Source of the DNA: Acidobacteriaceae bacterium
GTDB lineage: Bacteria > Acidobacteriota > Terriglobia > Terriglobales > Acidobacteriaceae
Assembly: GCA_003167305.1 (NCBI GenBank)
Contig: PMTP01000076.1
Location: 346 to 13,645, forward strand
Reading direction: 5' to 3'
Length of the DNA: 13,300 bases
Positions 5,106 to 12,425 of this stretch are shown in pieces. The notes beneath the pieces are model-generated. The model was not told the DNA's origin and ran no database searches. It saw only the letters and a list, made by a program, of their open reading frames with translations. A program made the translations under genes and the position numbers. Numbering within the stretch: the stretch's first letter is position 1; each line of letters begins with the position of its first letter.

Positions 5106-6158
5106 ATGAAGCTAGGTGAGTTGGCAACGAAGCTGGGCGCGGAGCTGCACGGAGACGCGGAGCTGGAAATCACTGGTGTAAAAGGGATTGAGGAGGCAGG
5201 GCCGGCGGAGGTGACCTTCGTGGCCAATCCCAAGTACGCGGGGCTGGCACGCACGACACGGGCCGCGGCGGTGCTGGTCGAGCCGGAGTTTCCGGAGATT
5301 GAAGCGGCGACGCTTAGGCTAAAAAATCCTTATCTCGCCTTCTCGCGCGCGCTGGGCTTCTTCTATCAGCCGCCGGTCTACGCGCCGGGAATTCATCCGA
5401 CGGCGGTGATCGACCCCACGGCGCTGATCGGCGAAGGAGCGCACATCGGCGCTTATGTGGTGATCGGCCCGCGCGTAATGCTGGGCGCGCAGGCCACGCT
5501 GCTGCCTCACGTGGTGCTCTATCCCGGCGTCGAGGCGGGCAGCCATCTCTTTGCTCATGCGCACGCCGTGGTGCGGGAAGACTGCATTCTGGGTGACGAC
5601 GTGACGCTGGAGAATGGCGCCATCGTCGGCGCCGACGGCTTCGGCTTTGCCAAAAATGACGACGGCCACTGGGAGAAGATTCCGCAGTCGGGGCCGGTGC
5701 GGCTGGGCAACCGGGTGGACGTGCAGGCCAACGCCACCATCGACCGGGCGACGGTGGGCGAGACGCGCATCGGCGACGGTACCAAGGTGGACAATCTCGT
5801 CCAGGTGGGCCACGCCTCGCACGTCGGAGAGAACACGCTGATCTGCGCTCAGGCCGGCCTGGCCGGCTCGTCGATCATCGGAAACAATGTGATCCTCACC
5901 GGTCAGACCGGCGTGGCCGGCCACTGCACGGTCGGCGACGGTGTAATTCTGACCGCGCAATCGGCGGTCTCGCACGATATTCCGGCAGGAAAGGTCATCT
6001 CCGGCTCTCCCGGCTTCGATAATCGCGTCTGGCTCAGGGCGGTGAGCCTCTTCCAAAGGCTGCCGGAGTTGGCCAAGCGGCTGGATCGGGTGGAAAAGAA
6101 GCTGGCGGCCCGTGATGCGGCGGAAGGCGCGGCGGACGCGGATGGGAGCCCGAAGTGA
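5106..6158 (+). CDS. lpxD: UDP-3-O-acylglucosamine N-acyltransferase LpxD
   Basis: Third enzyme of lipid A biosynthesis. It transfers a 3-hydroxyacyl chain from acyl carrier protein to the 2-amino group of UDP-3-O-acylglucosamine at the cytoplasmic side; it acts as a trimer. The 350-residue length is normal. The N-terminal uridine-binding domain (about 1-95) includes GVKGIEEAGPAEVTFVANPKY. Hexapeptide repeats of a left-handed beta-helix run from about 98 to 300. GADGFGFA lies at 175-182, and the catalytic His is H236 in LVQVGHASHVGENT. Near 320-336, LAKRLDRVEKKLAAR forms the C-terminal helix. It stands apart from lpxA/fabZ/lpxB and is followed by a 4-nt overlap with a small lipoprotein gene, so the two are probably co-transcribed. 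Confidence 0.97.
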   Translation: MKLGELATKLGAELHGDAELEITGVKGIEEAGPAEVTFVANPKYAGLARTTRAAAVLVEPEFPEIEAATLRLKNPYLAFSRALGFFYQPPVYAPGIHPTAVIDPTALIGEGAHIGAYVVIGPRVMLGAQATLLPHVVLYPGVEAGSHLFAHAHAVVREDCILGDDVTLENGAIVGADGFGFAKNDDGHWEKIPQSGPVRLGNRVDVQANATIDRATVGETRIGDGTKVDNLVQVGHASHVGENTLICAQAGLAGSSIIGNNVILTGQTGVAGHCTVGDGVILTAQSAVSHDIPAGKVISGSPGFDNRVWLRAVSLFQRLPELAKRLDRVEKKLAARDAAEGAADADGSPK

Positions 6159-6601
6159 AGATTCAAGCCGGGATTTTTCGGGCGGGATGGGGTTCGTGGT
6201 CTCCCACCCTTGGCGCAAGAACGAGTACGCGCCAAGGATGGGGCACCCAGGGATTCCGGGGTGTGGTTCTTTCGGTTGCGTTGATGGCTCTGGCGGCTTG
6301 CCACTCCTACCACGTTGATGCAACGGTGGAAAACCGCACCGGCGGGGCGATTCAACTGCTGGAGGTGGATTATCCCAGCGCCAGCTTCGGAGCCGACACC
6401 CTTGCGGCGGGCGCGGTCTTGCCTTATCGCATTCAGTTGCGCGGCAGCGGGCCGCTAAAGGTGCAGTACACCGGAAGCGATGGGCGGCAGGTGCAGGTGG
6501 AAGGCCCCACGCTGGCCGAGCGGCAGGAGGGCCGGATCGAGATTGTTCTGCTGCCGGACGGGAAGGCGGAATTTCATCCGCAACTGACTCCGCTACCCTG
6601 A
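6155..6601 (+). CDS. Predicted small lipoprotein of unknown function
   Basis: The 148-residue frame opens with GTG 6155, overlapping the lpxD stop (GTGA). A hydrophobic stretch, VVLSVALMALAAC, ends in a lipobox LAAC with C49. The mature part (HSYHVDATVENRTGGAIQLL, then beta-rich segments to EFHPQLTPLP) looks like a single Ig-like or transthyretin-like domain with no family I can name. Residues 8-36 are encoded by a palindromic repeat element (6203-6242) and look unlike a natural n-region. The real start might instead be GTG 6263, just before the hydrophobic stretch, although that leaves no basic residue. Export as an anchored lipoprotein is inferred from the lipobox. It could work with envelope genes because of its link to lpxD. 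Confidence 0.7.
   Translation: MKIQAGIFRAGWGSWSPTLGARTSTRQGWGTQGFRGVVLSVALMALAACHSYHVDATVENRTGGAIQLLEVDYPSASFGADTLAAGAVLPYRIQLRGSGPLKVQYTGSDGRQVQVEGPTLAERQEGRIEIVLLPDGKAEFHPQLTPLP
6203..6248. repeat. Dispersed palindromic element at lipoprotein 5' end
   Basis: Perfect 9-bp arms CCTTGGCGC (6208-6216) and GCGCCAAGG (6229-6237), extended by four more pairs after one mismatch, form a strong hairpin with a 12-nt loop. The adjoining GGATGGGGCACCC (6236-6248) is the exact reverse complement of GGGTGCCCCATCC at 4234-4246, and nearly that of 3584-3595. The same core therefore occurs three times in the window in different surroundings. Confidence 0.65.
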
Positions 6602-6619
6602 TCATTCATTTTGCATGGA

Positions 6620-6645
6620 AACGGCGCGGTCAAGGCCGCGCCTTT
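6620..6645. terminator. Bidirectional terminator between convergent genes
   Basis: Stem GGCGCGG (6623-6629) with CCGCGCC (6636-6642), 6-nt loop, flanked by AAA on the left and TTT on the right. It sits between the lipoprotein stop and the stop of the facing minus-strand gene, and can serve both. Confidence 0.65.
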
Positions 6646-6652
6646 CAAAGCA

Positions 6653-7603
6653 TCAGCGCACAATGCCCTTGAAGAGCGGGGATTGCAGAAGGCTGTTGAA
6701 CTGCGCATCGGTGGTCGAGAAGTGGAGCGACATGCGCCCGCCATCGGAGGAGATGGAGGTAGCGGTCAGCGCCTGCTTCTCCGGTTCCGTACCGCTCGCC
6801 TTGCGCAACGCCAGCCCGGCCTGCAAGAGCGAAGTCAGCGTCGACGAGGCGAAGCTGTCGCCGGTGGCGATGGTGAGGTCGAACTTGACGCCGTGCTGGA
6901 AGTCCATCGAGTACCAGGAGGCCTGCAGGTGCTTCTTCATCGTGTCGTAGTCGGTGAGAGAACCGGCCTCGCCCAGGATCTGGCGCATCATCGTCTGAGT
7001 GCCTTTCTGGTCGAGGATGCTCCACAGCGGCTCGCTGTCCACGGACTTCATCGCGTCCATCATCGGCGCGTTGGTGAGCAGGCTGGGCGAGACGCCGTCG
7101 CGGGCATCCAGAGCCTTGGTCACCGAATCGCTGCCGCCGAAGACCATGGTGGCGGGATCCACAAAGCAGACCACCATGCCGGTCTTGGCCAGCGGATAAA
7201 CCTTGTTGGTGCGCACCAGCGTGGCTTTCAGCTTCTGCTTGCGGAAGTTGGCCATGATGTCCGTGACGGAGAACTGGCCCTGGGCGACGCCGACGGTATC
7301 CAGCTTGTCGTCCCCATCCTTGGAGCGGAAGAGGGCAAAGGCCAACTGCTCGACATCGTGGTTTTCGTTCAGGCCGGAGTTTTTCAGCGCATCTTCAAAG
7401 CGCTTGAGCTCGGGCGGCATCACGCGCTCGCGCAGATCCATAGCCGAGTTCGAGTTCTCCATCGCGTGGTAGTCGATGGCCACCAACTGCTGCACATCAT
7501 GCGGAATGGCGGTGCTGGCATTGGCGGACAACTGCGCCGCCGGAAGCGACCCGGCCGCGGCAAAAAGGATCGCGGGAATTGCAACTCTCAGGATAGTCTT
7601 CAA
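6653..7603 (-). CDS. Exported protein of unknown function
   Basis: I do not recognise a named family, though proteins of this kind are familiar as uncharacterised secreted proteins of Acidobacteria. I prefer a TTG start at 7603: GGAGGA lies 8 nt upstream (7612-7617), and the resulting N-terminus (MKTILRVAIPAILFAAAGSL, then PAAQ) is a textbook signal peptide with probable cleavage after PAA. The longer frame from ATG 7663 would put about 20 charged or Cys-containing residues before it. The mature protein of about 295 residues is soluble-looking and alpha/beta, with VQQLVAIDYHAMENSNSAMD near its start, GMVVCFVDPATMVFGGSDSV in the middle, and a Ser/Thr-rich C-terminal part. There is no obvious catalytic motif. 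formimidoyltransferase ends 93 bp upstream on the same strand, so read-through is possible. Confidence 0.75.
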   Translation of the reverse strand: MKTILRVAIPAILFAAAGSLPAAQLSANASTAIPHDVQQLVAIDYHAMENSNSAMDLRERVMPPELKRFEDALKNSGLNENHDVEQLAFALFRSKDGDDKLDTVGVAQGQFSVTDIMANFRKQKLKATLVRTNKVYPLAKTGMVVCFVDPATMVFGGSDSVTKALDARDGVSPSLLTNAPMMDAMKSVDSEPLWSILDQKGTQTMMRQILGEAGSLTDYDTMKKHLQASWYSMDFQHGVKFDLTIATGDSFASSTLTSLLQAGLALRKASGTEPEKQALTATSISSDGGRMSLHFSTTDAQFNSLLQSPLFKGIVR

Positions 7604-7696
7604 TGAATTCTTCCTCCACAGGCGCGGCAATGGTCCACAACGCCGTTCCTGTTCCATTATCATTTTACCCGTTCGCCGGGCAGGGCGGTGCGTCTT

Positions 7697-8635
7697 TCAA
7701 GCCTGCCTGGCCGCTGAGGACTCTCTCGGCCAGGCCAGAGGAGCCTCAAGGCGGCGCTCCAGAATCTTGGTTTGCGCATCGAACCCAACCAATTGACGCA
7801 TCCACTCGCTCTCCCGCTCACAGGCAGCCTCGGGAAGCAGACCGATGATCTCGCCCTCGACGGGCGCGGTCTTGTGGCGAAGAGCCAGCGCCGTGGCCGC
7901 GCGAAAGACCTGCGAGATGGGCGTGACCTCGAAATCGGTGATGTTCATGCTGAGCTGCGCGCGGCCGTTGACCAGAACTCCCATGGCCTTGACGCCCTTC
8001 AGTCCGCCGGAAGCGGCGCGAATCTCACGGGCCACGGCGCGCACCATGGCCACGTCGGCCGAATCGAAATAAATGTTATAGGCCACCAGGAACTTGCGCG
8101 CCCCCACAGCGCAGGCGCCGGCGGTGGGATGGATCAGCGGGCCGCCGATGTCCGGGCGGCGGGATGTATCTTTGCCACCCGCCTCGATCAACCCCTCGAA
8201 CTGCCCCCGCCGCACTTCTTCGAGGTTAGCCCGGTCGGGCCGGGCGGCTGCCGCCTCGTAAAAGAAGACCGGCACGTTGAAGCGGCGCCAGATTTCCAGC
8301 CCCGCCTGCCGGGCCAGCAGCGCGCACTGCTCCAGCTTGATGCCGGAGATGGGCACAAAGGGAATCACGTCGGCCGCGCCGATGCGCGGGTGAACCCCCT
8401 GCTGGCGGGTCAGGTCGATCAGCTCGGCGGCCTTGCCCGCGCCGCGCACCGCAGACTCCACCACCGCCGCCGGATCGCCGGCCACGGTCACCACCGAGCG
8501 GTTGTGGGCCGCGTCCATCGACCAGTCGAGCAGATGCACCCCTTCGACGCGCATCGCCGCCACAATGGCTTCGACCCGCCGGGCATCCCTGCCCTCGGAA
8601 AAGTTCGGTACGCACTCGACGACCGCTCCGCTCAT
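7697..8635 (-). CDS. ftcD: Glutamate formimidoyltransferase
   Basis: Transfers the formimino group of N-formimino-L-glutamate, an end product of histidine degradation, to tetrahydrofolate. The 312-residue protein contains both formyltransferase subdomains: N-terminal VECVPNFSEGRD (residues 6-17), HNRSVVTVAG, and VHPRIGAADVIPFVPI with the catalytic His at H82, the same number as in mammalian FTCD. It then has GPLIHPTAGACAVGARKFL and MNITDFEVTPI. The cyclodeaminase domain of the bifunctional enzyme is absent, so another protein would have to process formimino-THF. The ATG at 8635 has AAGGA just upstream. No hut genes are nearby. The 248 bp upstream of the start hold a pair of palindromic repeats. 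Confidence 0.93.
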   Translation of the reverse strand: MSGAVVECVPNFSEGRDARRVEAIVAAMRVEGVHLLDWSMDAAHNRSVVTVAGDPAAVVESAVRGAGKAAELIDLTRQQGVHPRIGAADVIPFVPISGIKLEQCALLARQAGLEIWRRFNVPVFFYEAAAARPDRANLEEVRRGQFEGLIEAGGKDTSRRPDIGGPLIHPTAGACAVGARKFLVAYNIYFDSADVAMVRAVAREIRAASGGLKGVKAMGVLVNGRAQLSMNITDFEVTPISQVFRAATALALRHKTAPVEGEIIGLLPEAACERESEWMRQLVGFDAQTKILERRLEAPLAWPRESSAARQA

Positions 8636-8693
8636 GATTCCTTTCGCCGAATCCCAGGCAGATCAACAAAGACCCTCCGCCGGAGATCAAGGC

Positions 8694-8766
8694 TTTGAAA
8701 GAGCACGGCTTCAGCCTTGCCGTAAAAGCGCCAAATAAGACCGTGGCTTTAGCCGCCGAAGGAATG
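8694..8766 (+). repeat. Two-hairpin palindromic repeat, copy 1
   Basis: Unit of about 73 nt beginning TTTGAAAG and ending GGAATG. It contains a first palindrome around GCACGGC TTCA GCC.TGCC and a second around GGC TTTA GCC. Copies 2 (8783-8856, inverted) and 3 (13181-13253) share this layout. Intergenic between the PagL-like gene and ftcD. Confidence 0.8.
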
Positions 8767-8782
8767 CTGATGACTCAAATTA

Positions 8783-8856
8783 CATTCCCTCAGAGGCTAA
8801 AGCCCAAGCCTCCTTATGCATGTCTAGCGGCACCACTAAAGTCGTGCCCTTTCAAA
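8783..8856 (-). repeat. Two-hairpin palindromic repeat, copy 2 (inverted)
   Basis: Same unit as 8694-8766 on the opposite strand, separated by 16 nt, so the pair forms one imperfect hairpin of about 70 bp. In its first palindrome (GGCACGAC TTTA GTGGTGCC) an A-T pair replaces a G-C pair found in copy 3: a paired change that keeps the stem, although the next pair is a G-G mismatch. Confidence 0.8.
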
Positions 8857-8883
8857 ACACCGGCTCGTTCTATGTCTCCCTAC

Positions 8884-9693
8884 TCACTTCCAGAACGTGT
8901 AGCCCAACTGCACCTGGACGCTGGCGTTGACGCCGGGGTTGCGGTCGCCCAGCGAAGCCGAGGAGATGTGGACGCCGCTTACTCCCAGATCGATCGACCG
9001 TTTGGCCCGCGTGAAGTAATGAATGCCGACACCGCCTTGCGGCGAAAAGTTCCACACACAGGTTCCGCCGTCAAGATAGACCGTCTGGCCGTTGATCGTC
9101 TGCTGGCTGAGAAAATTTGGCGGAAACTTGTGGGTCGTATAAATCAGCCCGCCCGCGGCCTGGAACCAGGGCTGAATGCGCTGTGATTTGGTCAGAAAAT
9201 TCCAGCGCAAAATCACCGGCGTCAGGCTGACGCCGCGGAACGTGCCCCCGCCGAACTGTAGTGGGCAGGTGTAGGGTAGCCCAGTCTTCTCGTCGGTACA
9301 GGTATAGTTCGCGAGGTGCGGGGCCGGCGTGTAGGCCTGCCAGAGGGGCATGATGTTGCCGGCGAACTCGAACTGCCCACTGAAAACGCTCGCATGAAAG
9401 ACCGGGGTCAGCGGCTTGCCCAACTGGAAGCCGGCCGAGAGAAACTTGTAGCTCGAGCGGTCGCCGACGCCGACGCCGTAGTTGACGAAAGGACCGTACT
9501 CCCAGCTTTTGTTCTGGCGAACCTGAGCCACCGGGCTGATGGACGACTTAGCCACATCCAGGCCTGTCAAGAGCGGCTCATTGATTGTGTCTTTCGTAGA
9601 ACCATTCGGGGCTTGCGCGCCAGCAAATCCCGCACCAGCTGAAAGGCTTGCCGCTGTCCAACAAATCGCAAAAAACTTGGCAGCTCCGGTCAA
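8884..9693 (-). CDS. PagL-like lipid A 3-O-deacylase (acyloxyacyl hydrolase) family
   Basis: Predicted outer-membrane beta-barrel. PagL removes the 3-O acyl chain from lipid A at the cell surface. I choose TTG 9693: AAGGA lies 7 nt upstream, the N-terminus (MTGAAKFFAICWTAASLSAG then FAGAQA) is a good signal peptide, and the alternative GTG at 9732 lies in the T-tract of the yebC terminator. The 269-residue protein alternates aromatic and polar residues (WEYGPFVNYGVGVGDRSSYK, AGFQLGKPLTP, LRWNFLT, WFQAAGGLIYTTH) and ends in Trp-Lys, close to the terminal aromatic of barrels. The family signature HISSASLGDRNPGVN is at H242-N256. It includes the catalytic His-x-Ser pair (H242, S244), but Asn lies at the +12 position where Pseudomonas PagL has its catalytic Glu. 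Chemistry is therefore probable rather than certain. Confidence 0.75.
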   Translation of the reverse strand: MTGAAKFFAICWTAASLSAGAGFAGAQAPNGSTKDTINEPLLTGLDVAKSSISPVAQVRQNKSWEYGPFVNYGVGVGDRSSYKFLSAGFQLGKPLTPVFHASVFSGQFEFAGNIMPLWQAYTPAPHLANYTCTDEKTGLPYTCPLQFGGGTFRGVSLTPVILRWNFLTKSQRIQPWFQAAGGLIYTTHKFPPNFLSQQTINGQTVYLDGGTCVWNFSPQGGVGIHYFTRAKRSIDLGVSGVHISSASLGDRNPGVNASVQVQLGYTFWK

Positions 9694-9731
9694 TGTACTT
9701 TCCTTCCCCTGAAAAAATTCTTGAATTCCCA

Positions 9732-9759
9732 CAAAAAGGCCGCCACAATCGGGCGGCCT
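9732..9759 (-). terminator. Intrinsic terminator of yebC
   Basis: On the minus strand AGGCCGCC, a 7-nt loop and GGCGGCCT (arms 9752-9759 and 9737-9744) form a perfect 8-bp stem followed directly by a T-run. It lies 25 bp after the yebC stop and separates yebC from the PagL-like gene. Confidence 0.9.
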
Positions 9760-9783
9760 CTTGCTTGCCAGCCCCGTCGGTTG

Positions 9784-10530
9784 TTAGCCGGACGCCGCTT
9801 CCATCTGATCGGCGTCCATGTCGAAGTTCGAATAGACATTCTGGGTGTCGTCGCAGTCTTCCAGAACCTCCAGCAGCCGGATCATCTGAGTGGCCTCTTT
9901 GCCCTCCAGCTTGGTGTAGGTGGAGGCGACCATCGTCACCTCGCACATCACCGTGGGAATGTGGGCGGCTTTGATGGCCGCGGTGACGCGCTCGTGATCG
10001 GCGGGATCGGAGACGATCTCCCAGGTGTCGCCTTCGTCGTTCAGGTCTTCGCCGCCCTGTTCGAGCACGATGTCCATCAACTGCTCTTCGGTGGCCGCAT
10101 CCTTCTCGACGGCGATGAGACCCTTCTTATGGAACATGAAGCGCACTGAGCCGGACTCGCCCAGGTTGCCGCCGTTCTTCGAGAAGGCATGGCGGATCTC
10201 GCTCACCGCGCGGTTGCGGTTGTCGGTCAGCGTTTCCACAATGACGGCAACGCCGCCGGGTCCGTAGCCCTCGAAGTTGATCTCCTCGTAGCTGAGGCCT
10301 TCCAGTTCGCCGGTGCCGCGCTGGATGGCGCGCTTGATGTTGTCTTGCGGCATATTCTCGGCCTTCGCCGCCAGAACGGCGGTTCGCAGCCGGGCATTGG
10401 TGTCGGGATTGCCGCCGCCTTTGGCCGATACGGCTATTTCCCTGAGCAACCGGGTGAAGATCTTGCCGCGCTTGGCATCCAGCGCGCCCTTCTTGTGCTT
10501 GATAGTGGCCCACTTTGAATGGCCGGACAT
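9784..10530 (-). CDS. yebC: YebC/PmpR family (TACO1-like) regulatory protein
   Basis: Member of a near-universal family; members have been described as DNA-binding transcription regulators and, for the TACO1-like group, as factors that help ribosomes translate difficult stretches. The 248-residue protein opens with the family hallmark MSGHSKWATIKHKKG, continues KRGKIFTRLLREIAVSAKGG and NMPQDNIKRAIQRGTG, and has the middle-domain motif EGYGPGGVAVIVETLTDNRN and the conserved FMFHKKGLI. All three domains are complete. The ATG at 10530 has GAGG 5 nt upstream. An in-frame extension to 10638 runs into the divergent purQ promoter region and is rejected. In many bacteria yebC sits beside ruvC, which is not seen here. 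Exact role unknown in this organism. Confidence 0.95.
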   Translation of the reverse strand: MSGHSKWATIKHKKGALDAKRGKIFTRLLREIAVSAKGGGNPDTNARLRTAVLAAKAENMPQDNIKRAIQRGTGELEGLSYEEINFEGYGPGGVAVIVETLTDNRNRAVSEIRHAFSKNGGNLGESGSVRFMFHKKGLIAVEKDAATEEQLMDIVLEQGGEDLNDEGDTWEIVSDPADHERVTAAIKAAHIPTVMCEVTMVASTYTKLEGKEATQMIRLLEVLEDCDDTQNVYSNFDMDADQMEAASG

Positions 10531-10584
10531 AAGTACCTCAGTGAGAGTGAAAAATGGCGGCGCGGGCACGCGCCTGACGTTGTG

Positions 10585-10590
10585 AGTATA
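10585..10590 (-). promoter_or_regulatory. -10-like hexamer of yebC
   Basis: TATACT on the minus strand (5 of 6 matches to TATAAT) lies 54 nt before the yebC ATG. No good -35 is found 16-18 nt upstream. Confidence 0.35.
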
Positions 10591-10654
10591 CCACCGGGAA
10601 GGGACAGCTTTTCCTCGACAATCGGCTAGGAAAGCCAACCCAGCGCCAAGCTGT

Positions 10655-10660
10655 TACCCT
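10655..10660 (+). promoter_or_regulatory. -10-like hexamer of purQ
   Basis: TACCCT lies 6 nt before the purQ ATG, and no Shine-Dalgarno is present. The geometry matches hicA and lpxD and suggests leaderless transcription. The -35 is not evident. Confidence 0.3.
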
Positions 10661-10666
10661 AGAAGC

Positions 10667-11362
10667 ATGAAATTCGGGGTTCTAGTCTTTCCCGGCTCCA
10701 ACTGCGACCACGACACCTACAACGTGATTGCCGAAGTGGCTCATCAGCCTGTCTGCTTTCTCTGGCACGATAGCGAGGATTTGCAGGGCGTCGATGCGGT
10801 GGTGGTTCCCGGCGGCTTTGCCTATGGCGATTATCTGCGCACCGGCGCCATTGCGCGCTTTTCGCCGGTAATGCAGGCGGTCAAGCGCTTTGCCGACGGC
10901 GGCGGACTGGTGGCGGGCATCTGCAACGGCTTCCAGATTTTGACCGAAGCCGGCCTGCTGCCCGGCGCGCTGATGCGCAATGCCGGGCTCAAGTACATCT
11001 GCAAGCAGGTTCATCTGCGCACGGAAACCGCCGATAGTCCTTTTACGAACCAGCTCGTCAAGGGCGACGTGCTGCAAATGCCGATTGGACACATGGAAGG
11101 CAACTACTTCTGCACGCCGGAAGAGTTGCATCAGCTGGAGGCCGAGGATCGGATCGCCTTCCGCTATGCAACGCCCCAGGGCGAGATCACGCCGGAGGCG
11201 AATCCCAACGGTTCGCTGAGCAACATTGCGGGCATCCTCAACGCTAAAAGAAACGTGCTGGGTATGATGCCCCATCCCGACCGGTCGAGCGAGCTGATCC
11301 TGGGTTCGGCGGACGGCTGGAAGGTCTTCGCTTCGATGATCGCGGCGCTGGCTACCCATTGA
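10667..11362 (+). CDS. purQ: Phosphoribosylformylglycinamidine synthase, glutaminase subunit PurQ
   Basis: Supplies ammonia from glutamine to PurL, which converts FGAR to FGAM in purine synthesis; works in a PurS-PurQ-PurL complex. The 231-residue class I amidotransferase shows [36 protein letters not shown], and the nucleophile C86 in [10 protein letters not shown]203 lies in [10 protein letters not shown] near the C-terminus. The third triad member, usually Glu two residues after the His (HPE), is Asp205 here, a conservative change. The length is typical for the small stand-alone form, which implies separate purS and purL; neither is in the window. The gene is divergent from yebC. Confidence 0.96.
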   Translation: MKFGVLVFPGSNCDHDTYNVIAEVAHQPVCFLWHDSEDLQGVDAVVVPGGFAYGDYLRTGAIARFSPVMQAVKRFADGGGLVAGICNGFQILTEAGLLPGALMRNAGLKYICKQVHLRTETADSPFTNQLVKGDVLQMPIGHMEGNYFCTPEELHQLEAEDRIAFRYATPQGEITPEANPNGSLSNIAGILNAKRNVLGMMPHPDRSSELILGSADGWKVFASMIAALATH

Positions 11363-11365
11363 AGC

Positions 11366-11379
11366 TGCTAGCTTCTAGC
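11366..11379 (-). repeat. Inverted heptad repeats after purQ
   Basis: On the minus strand this reads GCTAGAA GCTAGCA, two units of the heptad array found at 11467-11515 in the opposite orientation. The two sets can pair (about 17 of 18 positions over 11364-11380 with 11474-11491), closing a loop of roughly 90 nt. Confidence 0.6.
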
Positions 11380-11466
11380 TCATCCTGCAACGGCGGACGG
11401 CATGGTCAAACAGTAGTTTGGATCTGTAACTGGGGAATGCTAATCGCTCCAAGGCAGCGAGAACAA

Positions 11467-11515
11467 GCTAGTGGCTAGAAGCTAGGAGCTAGGAGCTAGA
11501 GGCTAGGAGCTTGGC
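11467..11515 (+). repeat. Seven tandem heptanucleotide repeats (GCTAGRR)
   Basis: Seven exact 7-nt steps: GCTAGTG, GCTAGAA, GCTAGGA, GCTAGGA, GCTAGAG, GCTAGGA and GCTTGGC. The array ends 17 nt before the phosphatase start, so it would lie in that gene's leader if transcribed. No gene is visible in 11363-11532. Confidence 0.85.
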
Positions 11516-11532
11516 CGAGGGGATGGTGCGGA

Positions 11533-12393
11533 ATGATTGACATCCATCATCATCTGCTCTACGAAGTGGACGACGGATCGCCCGACCTGGAGACCTCGCT
11601 GGAGATGGCGCGGGTCTCCGCAGAGAACGGCGTCACGCACATCGTCTGCACCCCCCACGCCAGTTCGGAGTACCCCTACGATACCCAGCTCATCGAAGAG
11701 CGTTACGCGGAGTTATGCGCGGAGCTGGATGGTTGGATGGGCTTGAGCCTGGCCTGCGACTTCCATATGACAGCGGAGAATATCTACGAGGCCGCGGCCA
11801 ATCCCTTGCGCTACTCGATCGACGGCAAAGGCTACCTGCTGATCGAATTCTCCAACACCGCGATTCCCCCGCAGATCGTCGACGCCATGTACATGCTTCA
11901 ATCGGTGGGCTATACGTTGATCATCACCCATCCGGAGCGGTATCCGGCGCTGCTCGGCGATCCGGAGATGCTGGCGGAGATGATCCGCAAGGGCGGCCTG
12001 GTGCAGGTCACCTCCGGCTCGCTCTATGGGCGATTCGGCAAGATGGCAGAGGCCTTTTCCAACGAGCTGCTGGAGCGCAACTGGATTCACTTCCTGGCCA
12101 CTGACGCGCACAGCATCACGGGGCGGCCGCCGCACCTGAAGAAGGGCTACGACTATGTAGCACAACGCGCTGGCGTGGAGACGGCGGAACGGCTATGCAT
12201 GACCAACCCGCTGGCCGCCGTCGAGGGAGCGCCGTGGCCGCCGCAGCCCGAGCCGCTGGGACTATGGGAGCGCGTGCCGATGAAATTCCACGCGAAAAAG
12301 TTTGCCGGCCCGCCGCGCCTGTACGCAGATGCCGGCAACGATGCTCCCGGCTCCGGCAAAGGCGGGTTTTTCAAACGGCTCTTTGGGCGATAG
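11533..12393 (+). CDS. CpsB/YwqE-type PHP-family protein-tyrosine phosphatase
   Basis: Metal-dependent phosphatase of the PHP superfamily; characterised members dephosphorylate the tyrosine kinases that drive capsule or exopolysaccharide export. The 286-residue protein has the expected metal ligands: H5 and H7 in MIDIHHH, D14 in VDDGSPD, H42 in CTPHA, E82 in HMTAENIY, E105 in LLIEFSN, H133 in THPERY, and D191 and H193 in [14 protein letters not shown]. The final stretch of about 45 residues is low-complexity ([18 protein letters not shown]) and ends in a basic-aromatic FFKRLFGR, possibly for membrane or partner contact. No tyrosine kinase or export genes lie in the window, so the target is unknown. 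The start is supported by MIDIH being the family N-terminus; the Shine-Dalgarno is weak. Confidence 0.88.
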   Translation: MIDIHHHLLYEVDDGSPDLETSLEMARVSAENGVTHIVCTPHASSEYPYDTQLIEERYAELCAELDGWMGLSLACDFHMTAENIYEAAANPLRYSIDGKGYLLIEFSNTAIPPQIVDAMYMLQSVGYTLIITHPERYPALLGDPEMLAEMIRKGGLVQVTSGSLYGRFGKMAEAFSNELLERNWIHFLATDAHSITGRPPHLKKGYDYVAQRAGVETAERLCMTNPLAAVEGAPWPPQPEPLGLWERVPMKFHAKKFAGPPRLYADAGNDAPGSGKGGFFKRLFGR

Positions 12394-12425
12394 CGGCGAG
12401 CAATTCACAACCGGGAAACCAGCCC

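Noticed and set aside
5319..6605. 428-codon open frame on the minus strand opposite lpxD and the lipoprotein gene
   Set aside because: Arg/Pro/His-rich composition with no recognisable domain, and lpxD on the other strand is certain; it is an antisense artefact of high GC content.
6611..7606. 331-codon plus-strand open frame opposite the exported protein
   Set aside because: His/Arg/Gly-rich antisense translation; the minus-strand gene has a signal peptide, a Shine-Dalgarno and normal composition.
11359..11515. CRISPR array
   Set aside because: Units are 7 nt and contiguous, with no spacers and no cas genes.
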